DNA of 35,368 nt, from IMG/VR virus record IMGVR_UViG_3300037193_001819, positions 1 to 35,368 of that record; one strand, 5' to 3'. Numbering within the stretch: position 1 is the stretch's first letter; each line of letters begins with the position of its first letter. Positions 29,253 to 35,368 of this stretch are shown piece by piece. The DNA comes from a virus. The notes beneath the pieces are model-generated. The model worked only from the letters and a program-made list of their open reading frames with translations, ran no database searches and had not been told where the DNA came from. The position numbers and the translations under genes are program-made.

Positions 29253-29686
29253 CCCCCTCCATCGTCGACTTCCTCAACTCCCGGCTTGACGAGGACCAGG
29301 CCGTCGCCGAGAACGCTTCACAGGACTCCGATGAGGGCAACGCATGGTCCGTCGGTGCGCGCCAGGGCTCGTGGAAGCAGGAGGCCCGGATCGGCGACGA
29401 CCGCGAAGACCTCGTCTTCGACATCAAGGACGGCGTCTGCGTCGACTTCGACGGCCTGCTGGCCCACCTCACCCGCTTCCATCCCGCCCGCGTCCTCCGC
29501 GAGGTCGCGGCCAAGCGCTCGATCGTGGAGCTTCACGGCCTGTCGCATGAGTGCTCGGTCATCGACCACACGGGGGAGGTCGACAACTGCCACTGGGTCA
29601 TCAACCCAGAGGGGTGTTCCACGCTCCTCGCCCTCGCCGCCGTCTACAGCGACCACGCCGACTACCAGCAGGACTGGGGGACATGA
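29240..29686 (+). CDS. DUF6221 family protein
   Basis: A 148-residue protein. The family marks are IVDFLNSRLDEDQAVAENA at the start, LAHLTRFHPARVLREVAAKRSIVELH in the middle and LALAAVYSDHADYQQDW at the end, which I recognise as DUF6221, common in actinobacteria and their phages. Function not known. Start could be ATG 29240 or GTG 29249 (overlaps the previous stop); the ribosome signal does not decide. Confidence 0.82.
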   Translation: MDAVTPSIVDFLNSRLDEDQAVAENASQDSDEGNAWSVGARQGSWKQEARIGDDREDLVFDIKDGVCVDFDGLLAHLTRFHPARVLREVAAKRSIVELHGLSHECSVIDHTGEVDNCHWVINPEGCSTLLALAAVYSDHADYQQDWGT

Positions 29687-29976
29687 TGGCGCTCGACCCG
29701 ATCAAGGCCATGTACGGCAGCGAAGCCAAACACCGGAAAGCGCGCGGCGCGAGCGATCTCATGGTGAGGCTCAAGGAGCTCGAGCGCGAGATCGACGCCA
29801 TGCGGGCGCGACGGCAGAGTGAAGCCCGTGCGGCTGAGTTCGGCTACCCGCCATGGGTCCAGGAAGCTCTGGAGTTCATCGAGCGCGAGACAGCCGCGTA
29901 CGAGCTTCGGGAGCAGGAGGCGGGCCGCAAGGGGGAGACCGGAAGCTCCGCACCTGACTCACGCGCCGAGCTGTAG
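29683..29976 (+). CDS. Unknown small charged protein, last of the early operon
   Basis: A 97-residue protein; two ATG codons in a row, the first overlapping the previous stop. Highly charged and helical (HRKARGASDLMVRLKELEREIDAMRARRQSEARAAEF, ALEFIERETAAYELREQEAGRKG). Not recognised. Confidence 0.65.
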   Translation: MMALDPIKAMYGSEAKHRKARGASDLMVRLKELEREIDAMRARRQSEARAAEFGYPPWVQEALEFIERETAAYELREQEAGRKGETGSSAPDSRAEL

Positions 29977-29987
29977 AACACACGTGC

Positions 29988-30021
29988 TTGACATCGACAA
30001 GATGATGTGAAAGTGTTGTCA
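29988..30021. promoter_or_regulatory. Possible promoter or operator before the DUF732-like gene
   Basis: TTGACA (29988-29993), a consensus -35, and TTGTCA (30016-30021), part of an inverted TTGACA/TGTCAA pair, lie just after the early operon. No good -10 is seen at the right distance, so this is weak. The gap 29977-30263 holds no other recognisable feature. Confidence 0.3.
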
Positions 30022-30263
30022 ACCGTAGGGTCGCGTGAACCATGTTCCGCGGCCCACGGTCATTTCCGGGGATAGGGACCTGGCTGCCGCGACCGAACCC
30101 TGCGAGACCAGCTCGTAGCGTCTGCCAGCCGCGCTCGCAACGTGGTGCCGGACGGCAGGTAGCTCCTGCGCATCGCCGCGGCGGCCAGACCCTCCGGGAC
30201 ACTCCACTCCGTCACCAGTCGGTACCGTGGTCGGGAACCTCCACGCGACCGATTGGAGCCCCC

Positions 30264-30677
30264 ATGCACCCCCCGCAGCGCCAGCGCCCGAAGTGGAAAA
30301 AGGGACACAAGATCGCCATGGCCATCATCGGCGGCCTTTTCGGCCTGCTCCTCGTCATCGTGGTCATCGCCGCCATCGCCAGCGGCGGCCAGGAGGAGCC
30401 CGAAGACAGCGGCATCCCCGAAGGCTTCGACGCCTACCTCGCCGACCTCGACGCCATCGACCCCGGCATCCGCGCCGGCCGTGAAGACGAACCCGTCTTC
30501 AACGACGCCAACAACACCTGCGCCGACATCGAGGCCGGCACCGAGGACGACGTACTCCTCGACCGCACCATGCAGCGCTTCGGCGTGAACGAGGCCGAGG
30601 CCATCGTGACCGAAGACGTCGCACAGCAGATCCTCGACGTCACCCGCGAGCACTGCGGCACCATCCGGCCCGAGTAG
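30264..30677 (+). CDS. Membrane-anchored DUF732-like protein
   Basis: A 137-residue protein; TTGGAG 5 bases before ATG 30264. After a basic start (HPPQRQRPKWKKGHK) comes one membrane helix at about 17-40 (IAMAIIGGLFGLLLVIVVIAAIA). The outer part (FDAYLADLDAIDPGIRAGRE, NNTCADIEAG, VTEDVAQQILDVTREHCGTI) has two Cys that would form the DUF732 disulfide. DUF732 proteins are exported in mycobacteria and relatives. Sits alone between early and packaging genes, closed by a terminator; it may alter the lysogen surface. Confidence 0.75.
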   Translation: MHPPQRQRPKWKKGHKIAMAIIGGLFGLLLVIVVIAAIASGGQEEPEDSGIPEGFDAYLADLDAIDPGIRAGREDEPVFNDANNTCADIEAGTEDDVLLDRTMQRFGVNEAEAIVTEDVAQQILDVTREHCGTIRPE

Positions 30678-30688
30678 GACTGCACAAC

Positions 30689-30713
30689 GCCAGCGCCCCC
30701 GGCTCGCGCTGGC
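30689..30713 (+). terminator. Terminator after the DUF732-like gene
   Basis: GCCAGCGC (30689-30696) and GCGCTGGC (30706-30713), 8-bp stem with 9-nt loop, 12 bases after the stop. Confidence 0.68.
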
Positions 30714-30753
30714 CCACCCCATACGAACACCCCCCTGGTTGGAGGTCCCCCCT

Positions 30754-31047
30754 ATGGCATGGGACCGCCCCCGGAAGCTGGCCTTCCCCCCGGCAGTGAG
30801 GCGCGCGATCCTCAAGCGCGACAAGTGGTGTGCTCACTGTGGCGAACGTCGAGCCACCCAGGCCGACCACATCAAGCCGGTGGCCGAAGGCGGGGGCAAC
30901 ACCATCGAGAACGGCCAGGGTCTATGCGACCCATGCCATGACGCCAAGACCGCCGCCGAAGCGCGACGAGGCTACAGGCGATGGAACACCGAGAAGCGGC
31001 CGATGCAACGGCATCCAGGCGAACGTCATCCGGGCATCCTCGACTGA
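30754..31047 (+). CDS. HNH endonuclease associated with packaging
   Basis: A 97-residue protein; GGAGG 8 bases before ATG 30754. ββα-metal fold: CAHC and CDPC zinc pairs, ADHIKPVAEGGGNTIENGQGLCDPCHDAKT with the catalytic Asp-His, the middle Asn and the last His. In many cos-type siphoviruses a free HNH protein next to the terminase is needed for cutting at packaging. The position before the small terminase fits that role. Confidence 0.9.
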   Translation: MAWDRPRKLAFPPAVRRAILKRDKWCAHCGERRATQADHIKPVAEGGGNTIENGQGLCDPCHDAKTAAEARRGYRRWNTEKRPMQRHPGERHPGILD

Positions 31048-31123
31048 TGGGTGGGGGACCACCCCTCCCCCGGGGCCTAGTTCGTCGGGGAGGTGCTGCG
31101 GACGCCAATCTGTACGGGTCTGG

Positions 31124-31176
31124 GGATTCTGGGCGGCGGGCCGCCTCAGCGGCCTCCAGACGGCCTCCCAGAATCC
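31124..31176. repeat. Nested inverted repeats in the gap before the packaging genes
   Basis: Outer arms GGATTCTGGG (31124-31133) and CCCAGAATCC (31167-31176) are a perfect 10-bp inverted repeat. Inside lies a second perfect stem GGCCGC/GCGGCC (31139-31154, loop CTCA). A third, bulged stem runs from GTAGG (31181) to CCTAC (31208-31212). The gap 31048-31277 has no gene. It may be a terminator, or part of the cos/pac site, since it lies between HNH and terminase genes. Confidence 0.6.
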
Positions 31177-31255
31177 GCCGGTAGGTCCAGGTACCGCAGC
31201 CGGACCTGCCTACAGAGTCAAACATAACCCCAGGTCACAAGCTAGAAAGTGTGAC

Positions 31256-31270
31256 AGTCTATGGTAGACT
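31256..31270 (+). promoter_or_regulatory. Palindromic promoter for the primase-polymerase gene
   Basis: AGTCTATGGTAGACT is a perfect 6-bp inverted repeat with a 3-base centre. Its right half, TAGACT, is a fair -10 box placed 7 bases before ATG 31278, so transcription should start at the start codon. The -35 region is weak (CTAGAA). Could be an operator-promoter. Confidence 0.5.
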
Positions 31271-31277
31271 TGAGGGT

Positions 31278-31850
31278 ATGAGGACCTGTGTGGAGTGCGG
31301 CGGCCAGCTGGCCACGACCGCCCGATCACACGCCCGGACGTGCTCGGCGGCCTGCCGCAAGCGACTCTCGCGCCGTCGGCTTCCTGCCGAGCTGACCGAA
31401 CGGCCCCGCTGGGTCCGCCACAGCGCAGCCAAGGTCCCGCTGCGGTCCGACACCGGCTCCGCGGCCAGCTCCACGAACCCGCGCACCTGGTCGACGTACG
31501 CCGCCGCGCGCCGCTCCCGCCACGGGACCGGCCTTGGCGTCGTCCTCGACGGCGACGGCATCGTCTGCATTGACCTCGACCACTGCCTCACCGGCGGCAC
31601 GGTCGCTCCCTGGGCTCGAGCGGTCCTCGATCGCTGCCCACCCACCTACATCGAGGTCTCGCCCTCCGGCGACGGCCTCCACATCTGGGGCAGCGGCACA
31701 GTCCGACACGGACGCCGCATCCCCACCGGGACCGGCACCGCCGAGGTGTACGGGACCGGCCGCTACATCACGATCACCGGGCGCCGACACGGCGACTCCC
31801 CGGCGGTCCTCGCTGACCTCTCCGAGGTCATCACCCACCTGATCGCCTAG
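31278..31850 (+). CDS. Bifunctional primase-polymerase (Prim-Pol) N-terminal domain protein
   Basis: A 190-residue protein. Residues 4-27 have a zinc knuckle (CVECGGQL to CSAAC). Residues 40-190 are an archaeo-eukaryotic primase-type domain: GLGVVLDGDGIVCIDLDHCL with metal-binding Asp at 99 and 101, YIEVSPSGDGLHIWG with His135, and AEVYGTGRYITITGR. No helicase domain follows, as in many actinophages that carry only this part. ATG 31278 is chosen because the -10 box stands 7 bases before it (leaderless). It lies with the packaging genes and not with the replication genes at 22-24 kb, so its role in replication is open. Confidence 0.85.
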   Translation: MRTCVECGGQLATTARSHARTCSAACRKRLSRRRLPAELTERPRWVRHSAAKVPLRSDTGSAASSTNPRTWSTYAAARRSRHGTGLGVVLDGDGIVCIDLDHCLTGGTVAPWARAVLDRCPPTYIEVSPSGDGLHIWGSGTVRHGRRIPTGTGTAEVYGTGRYITITGRRHGDSPAVLADLSEVITHLIA

Positions 31851-31862
31851 CGCTCCCGGCAC

Positions 31863-31880
31863 GGGTCGCTGCGGCGACCC
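31863..31880 (+). terminator. Small hairpin before the small terminase gene
   Basis: GGGTCGC (31863-31869) and GCGACCC (31874-31880), 7-bp stem, 4-nt loop, between the Prim-Pol stop and the CGGGAGG ribosome site of the next gene. Weak terminator or mRNA structure. Confidence 0.45.
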
Positions 31881-31898
31881 CGACACGGGAGGCACACC

Positions 31899-32354
31899 AT
31901 GGCAGGCAACGGACCTCCACCGAAAGACCCCGCACGCCGCCGCCGACGCAACGCCGACCCGATGGGCCGCACCACCCTCGAAGCCGACGGCCGTGTCCGC
32001 GGCCCGAAGCTCCCGCCCGACGGCGCCCCGATGGGCATGGAGTGGCACCCCCAGACCGTGAAGTGGTGGGAGAACTGGCGTCGCTCGCCGATGGCGCAGC
32101 AGTTCCTCCCTACTGACTGGGACTTCCTCCTCGACACCGCGGTCATGCACCACATCATGTGGATCACCGGCAAGCCCGACGGCGCCGCCGAGATCCGCCT
32201 GCGCGTCGCCAAGTTCGGCGCCACCGTTGAAGACCGCGCCCGACTCCGCCTGGACATCCAGCTCCCCGAGCCGAAGTCGTCGAAGACGAAACAGCAGCAG
32301 GGCCTGGCCGAGGTCACCGACCTCGACTCCCGCCGCCAGCGACTCACGGGCTGA
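31899..32354 (+). CDS. terS: Terminase small subunit
   Basis: A 151-residue protein; GGGAGG 7 bases before ATG 31899. The start MAGNGPPPKDPARRRRRNADP and the phrase MEWHPQTVKWWENWRRSPMAQQFLPTDWDFLLDTAVMHH are typical of actinophage small terminases. It would bind the packaging site and hand the DNA to the large subunit, whose gene follows 3 bases later. The C-terminus is Lys/Gln-rich. Confidence 0.88.
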   Translation: MAGNGPPPKDPARRRRRNADPMGRTTLEADGRVRGPKLPPDGAPMGMEWHPQTVKWWENWRRSPMAQQFLPTDWDFLLDTAVMHHIMWITGKPDGAAEIRLRVAKFGATVEDRARLRLDIQLPEPKSSKTKQQQGLAEVTDLDSRRQRLTG

Positions 32355-32357
32355 GGC

Positions 32358-34043
32358 ATGCCGCGCACCCTGGTGCGCGCCCCCGAGCACGACCGCAACC
32401 GGTCCCTCGGCTGGCTCGCCGTCGCCTGGATGGAGTACTTCACCCGGCACGGCCCCGGCGACGTCCAGGGCGAGGAGGTCGTCCACGGCGACGAGTACAC
32501 CGGCTTCATCGTCGACTGCTACGCCCTCGACGCCGTCGGCCGGATGCTCTACGACTCCGCGTTCCTCTCGCGCCCCAAGGGCTGCGACAAGTCCGGCCAG
32601 GGCGCCCGCTTCGCCATGTTCGAAGCGCTCGGCCCCTGCCGCTTCGACGGCTTCGCCGAAGGCGGCGAGGTCTACGAGGACCCCTGGGGCATGGGGTTCG
32701 AGTACGTCTACCAGCCCGGCGAGCCCATGGGCCGCCCGGTCCAGGTTCCCTACATCCGGATCATGGCCACCGAGGAAGGCCAGACCGGCAACGTCTACGA
32801 CACGATCCACTACAACACCACCGACGAGGAATGCCCGCTCTCCCACGTCCCCGGCCTCGACGCCGGCCTGACGCGGATCTTCCTCCCCGGCGGCGGCGAG
32901 ATCACCCCCTCCACCGCCTCGTCCGCATCAAAGGACGGCGGCAAGGAGACCTTCGTCGTCTTCGACGAGTCGCACCTCTACAACCTGCCCGAGCTGCGCA
33001 CCATGTACGCCACCGTCACCCGCAACATGCGCAAGCGCAAGAAGATCGCCGGGACCTGGTACCTCGAGACGACCACGATGTTCGCCGCCGGCGAGCAGTC
33101 CGTCGCCGAGGCCACGTACGCGCTCGCCGAGCAGATCGCCGAGGGACGCTCGCGACGCTCGCGCCTGCTGTACGACCACCGCTGGGGAGAGTGCGAAGAC
33201 CTCTCAGCCGAGGAGATGCTGCGCGCCGCGATCGCCGAGGCCTTCGGCGAGGCGATCGAGTGGAACGACATCGACGCGATCGTCGACGAGTTCTACGACA
33301 CCCGCAAGGACCCGGCCGACTCCCGCCGCTACTTCCTGAACGTGCGCGAGTCCGCCGGCGACGCGCTCCTGCGCCACCACGAGTGGAAGGGCTGCGCCGC
33401 ACCGGACAAGGTCGTGGGGCTCGGCGAGGCAATCACGCTCGGCTTCGACGGATCGCGCGGCCGCGCCCGCGGCAAGCCCGACGCGACCGCCCTCATCGGC
33501 TGCCGCGTCTCGGATGGTCACCTGTTCGAGCTCGGCGTCTGGGAGGCCCCCAACGGCCCCGGCCAGGACGGCTGGATGCCGCCGCTACCCGAGATCGAAG
33601 CGGCCGTGGCCGACGCGTTCCGCAAGTACAAGGTCGTCGCCGCCTACATGGACCCTGCGAAGGACTGGCGTTCCTACGTGAACGCGTGGGAGGCCAAGTA
33701 CGGCCGCCGCCTCAAGGTCCGCGTGAAGGCCGACCACCCGATGGAGTGGTGGATGACCGGCGGGCGCACCCATATCAACGAGGTCGCCATCGAAAGCTTC
33801 CTCGGCGCGGTCCTGAACGGCGACCTGACACACGACGGGTCGTTCAAGCTCACCCAGCACGTGCTGAACGCGCGCCGGCGCATCCGGCGGCAGAAGCTCG
33901 CGCTCGGCAAGGAACACGACTACAGCCCCAACAAGATCGACGCGTGCGTGGCGGCCGTGCTCGCCTGGCAGGCCCGCCTCGACGCGGTCGCCAAGGGCGT
34001 TGGTCGCCGCCGCTCCGGCGCCGTACCAAGACGAGTCAGATAG
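32358..34043 (+). CDS. terL: Terminase large subunit
   Basis: A 561-residue packaging motor and nuclease. ATPase part: Walker A in variant form RPKGCDKSG (72-80), Walker B FVVFDES (199-205) with catalytic Glu204, coupling motif near LETTTMF (236-242). Nuclease part, RNase H-like: Asp364 in LGFDGSRGR, Asp432 in AAYMDPAKDW and Asp528 in NKIDACVAAVLA. Full length for the family and all key residues are present. First of the structural operon with the portal gene 12 bases downstream. Confidence 0.96.
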   Translation: MPRTLVRAPEHDRNRSLGWLAVAWMEYFTRHGPGDVQGEEVVHGDEYTGFIVDCYALDAVGRMLYDSAFLSRPKGCDKSGQGARFAMFEALGPCRFDGFAEGGEVYEDPWGMGFEYVYQPGEPMGRPVQVPYIRIMATEEGQTGNVYDTIHYNTTDEECPLSHVPGLDAGLTRIFLPGGGEITPSTASSASKDGGKETFVVFDESHLYNLPELRTMYATVTRNMRKRKKIAGTWYLETTTMFAAGEQSVAEATYALAEQIAEGRSRRSRLLYDHRWGECEDLSAEEMLRAAIAEAFGEAIEWNDIDAIVDEFYDTRKDPADSRRYFLNVRESAGDALLRHHEWKGCAAPDKVVGLGEAITLGFDGSRGRARGKPDATALIGCRVSDGHLFELGVWEAPNGPGQDGWMPPLPEIEAAVADAFRKYKVVAAYMDPAKDWRSYVNAWEAKYGRRLKVRVKADHPMEWWMTGGRTHINEVAIESFLGAVLNGDLTHDGSFKLTQHVLNARRRIRRQKLALGKEHDYSPNKIDACVAAVLAWQARLDAVAKGVGRRRSGAVPRRVR

Positions 34044-34055
34044 GAAGGAGGACAC

Positions 34056-35368
34056 GTGGCGATTGAAATCGGCGACGTCGGCTCGCCCGGCTGGTGGCTG
34101 CAGCGGCTCTCGAAGGACCTCCAGGCCAAGCAGGCCCGCGTCCGCGGCCTCCGTAACTACCTCCAGGGCAACCCCCCGCTGCCCGAAGGAGCCGAGGGAT
34201 GCCGCGAGGCGTATCGGAAGTTCCAGGCACTCAGCCGCACCAACTTCGCCGAGCTCGTCGTCGAAGTCGTGGCCGAGCGCATGATCCCCAGCGGGTTCCG
34301 TACCGGTGCCGATGGGGACGACCTCGACGACGCCGAAGCTCGCCGCATCTGGAACGCGAACAACCTCGACATCGTCGCCCCTGACGTCCACACCGACATG
34401 CTCGGCCTGGCCGACGGCTACGTCATGGTCGGACCTCCCGACCCGCAGACCGGCGTCCCCGTCATTACCCACGAGGACCCCGCCACCATCATCACCGCGC
34501 ACGACCCGCGCCGCCCCCAGAAGATCATCTCGTCCCTCAAAGTCTTCCGCGACGACGTCACCGGCCGCGGCTTCGGCTACCTCAACCTGCCCGGCCAGGT
34601 GTGGGTAGCCACGAGCGACAACGTGCCTGACACCGAGCACGTCCCGTCCATCGACGTCGGCTCCTGGAACTGGGACACCGCCCTCACGCGCCCGCTCCCC
34701 GAGGGCTTCGATGACGTCATCCCCGTGGTGCGCTTCGCGAACCGCCGCGGCCTCGGGGAGTTCGAGCCCCACACCGACATCCTCGACCGAATCAACTACG
34801 TGACGCTGCAGCGCCTCGTCATCATCGCCATGCAGGCCTACCGACAGCGGGCGACCAAGGGCGACCTCCCCGAGGTCGACGAGGACGGCAACACGATCGA
34901 CTACTCAGCCGTGTTCGCGCCCGGCCCCGGCGCGCTGTGGCAGCTCCCCGAAGGCGTCGAGCTGTGGGAATCGCAGATCACCGACGTGCGACCGATCCTC
35001 GACGCCGCCAAAGACGACATCCGCGACCTCGCGGCCGTCACCCGCTCCCCGCTCCCCGCCTTCGTGCCCGAGGGCATGAACCAGACCGCCGAAGGCGCCG
35101 GCACCGCCAAGGAAGGCCTCATCTTCAAAGCGGGCGACCGCATCCGCCGCGCCAGTTTCGGCTGGAACAGCGTCATGTCGCTCGCGTTCCGCTTCGCCGG
35201 CGACCTCGAGCGCGCTAACATCCTCGACCTCGAGACCCTGTGGCGCCCGCCCGAACGACTCACCCTCTCCGAGCGCGCCCACGCCGCATCGAAGGCACAG
35301 CAGGACTACCCCCGGAGCCCGCGGGTGCCGGCGAGCTGGGGCGAGCACCCCCAGGCCATCGACCGACA
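34056..35368 (+). CDS. Portal protein (5' part, cut by the window end)
   Basis: 437 complete codons from GTG 34056 to the end of the window without a stop. GAAGGAGG lies 5 bases before the GTG. Features of SPP1/HK97-type portals of actinophages: RVRGLRNYLQGNPPLPEG, KFQALSRTNFAELVVEVVAERMIPSGFR, RRIWNANNLDI, VIPVVRFANRR, INYVTLQRLVIIAMQAYRQRA, and LPAFVPEGMNQTAEGAGTAKEGLIFK. It forms the ring at the capsid vertex where terminase docks. The rest of the gene and the capsid genes lie outside. Confidence 0.93.
   Translation, partial: MAIEIGDVGSPGWWLQRLSKDLQAKQARVRGLRNYLQGNPPLPEGAEGCREAYRKFQALSRTNFAELVVEVVAERMIPSGFRTGADGDDLDDAEARRIWNANNLDIVAPDVHTDMLGLADGYVMVGPPDPQTGVPVITHEDPATIITAHDPRRPQKIISSLKVFRDDVTGRGFGYLNLPGQVWVATSDNVPDTEHVPSIDVGSWNWDTALTRPLPEGFDDVIPVVRFANRRGLGEFEPHTDILDRINYVTLQRLVIIAMQAYRQRATKGDLPEVDEDGNTIDYSAVFAPGPGALWQLPEGVELWESQITDVRPILDAAKDDIRDLAAVTRSPLPAFVPEGMNQTAEGAGTAKEGLIFKAGDRIRRASFGWNSVMSLAFRFAGDLERANILDLETLWRPPERLTLSERAHAASKAQQDYPRSPRVPASWGEHPQAIDR

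Noticed and set aside
29876-30202. A 108-codon minus-strand frame over the gap after the early operon
   Set aside because: No ribosome site, Arg/Pro-rich composition and partial overlap with the preceding plus-strand gene; no support for coding.
31326-32846. A 506-codon minus-strand frame over Prim-Pol and terminase genes
   Set aside because: Shadow of well-supported genes; Gly/Ala/Asp-rich without any motif.
1-35368. Integrated prophage with host flanks
   Set aside because: attP is intact and internal, no host gene is seen, and late, early and packaging modules are continuous.

Overview
The window is almost all of the genome of a temperate siphovirus (long, non-contractile tail) of a high-GC actinobacterium. 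Support for the host comes from the very GC-rich coding sequence, frequent GTG starts, stop/start overlaps of the ATGA or GTGA type, and families typical of Streptomyces and relatives: DUF2637 membrane protein, XRE-DUF5753/DUF397 pair, DUF6221. No host genes are seen. The intact attP lies inside the phage (lysis genes, attP/integrase, immunity, early genes, terminase and portal are continuous), so this looks like an unintegrated (virion, circular or permuted) form and not an integrated prophage. Capsid, head-tail connector and major tail genes are absent and would lie between the portal, cut by the right edge, and the tail chaperone at the left edge.

Layout. 1-7925: tail module on the + strand: strong terminator, tail assembly chaperone with a -1 frameshift at GGGAAAA, tape measure, distal tail protein, minor tail proteins including one that fuses a GH43-like beta-propeller to a Gp37-like tail domain, and a small fibre-like protein. 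7926-10310: lysis cassette: amidase endolysin, a membrane/coiled-coil protein, a membrane-anchored collagen-like protein, an oppositely oriented small gene, holin, terminator. 10359-13537: accessory module: DUF2637 membrane protein divergent from a small HTH protein with two GGTACC palindromes between them; then an XRE-DUF5753 regulator with an overlapping 59-residue DUF397 partner, divergent from two small genes. 13538-15876: hairpins, attP (3' end of a tRNA-type gene flanked by matching arm repeats), tyrosine integrase, and a small membrane protein. 16041-16949: immunity switch: repressor (-) and excisionase-like gene (+), both apparently leaderless, with several 20-bp palindromic operators.

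16954-17110 is an RNA-rich stretch: two 10-bp hairpins with a long-range complementarity, followed at once by a tRNA-like cloverleaf with an abnormal 12-nt anticodon loop. 17197-29976 is a long, tightly overlapping early operon of mostly small unknown and zinc-binding proteins. It includes a RusA-like resolvase, a replication initiator carrying seven iteron-like repeats inside its own gene (candidate origin), a DnaC-like helicase loader, a Dam-type adenine methylase and an HNH protein. 30264-35368 holds a membrane-anchored DUF732-like protein, an HNH nuclease, a structured intergenic region (candidate packaging site), a primase-polymerase domain protein, small and large terminase and the 5' part of the portal gene.

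Together: terminase/portal/tail build the particle, the lysis cassette releases it, attP/int/xis and the repressor decide lysogeny, and the early operon replicates the DNA. The best leads are the iteron origin, the structured RNA plus tRNA-like element, the propeller tail fusion, and the DUF2637/HTH module. All functional statements are from reading sequence and family knowledge; no database search was run.
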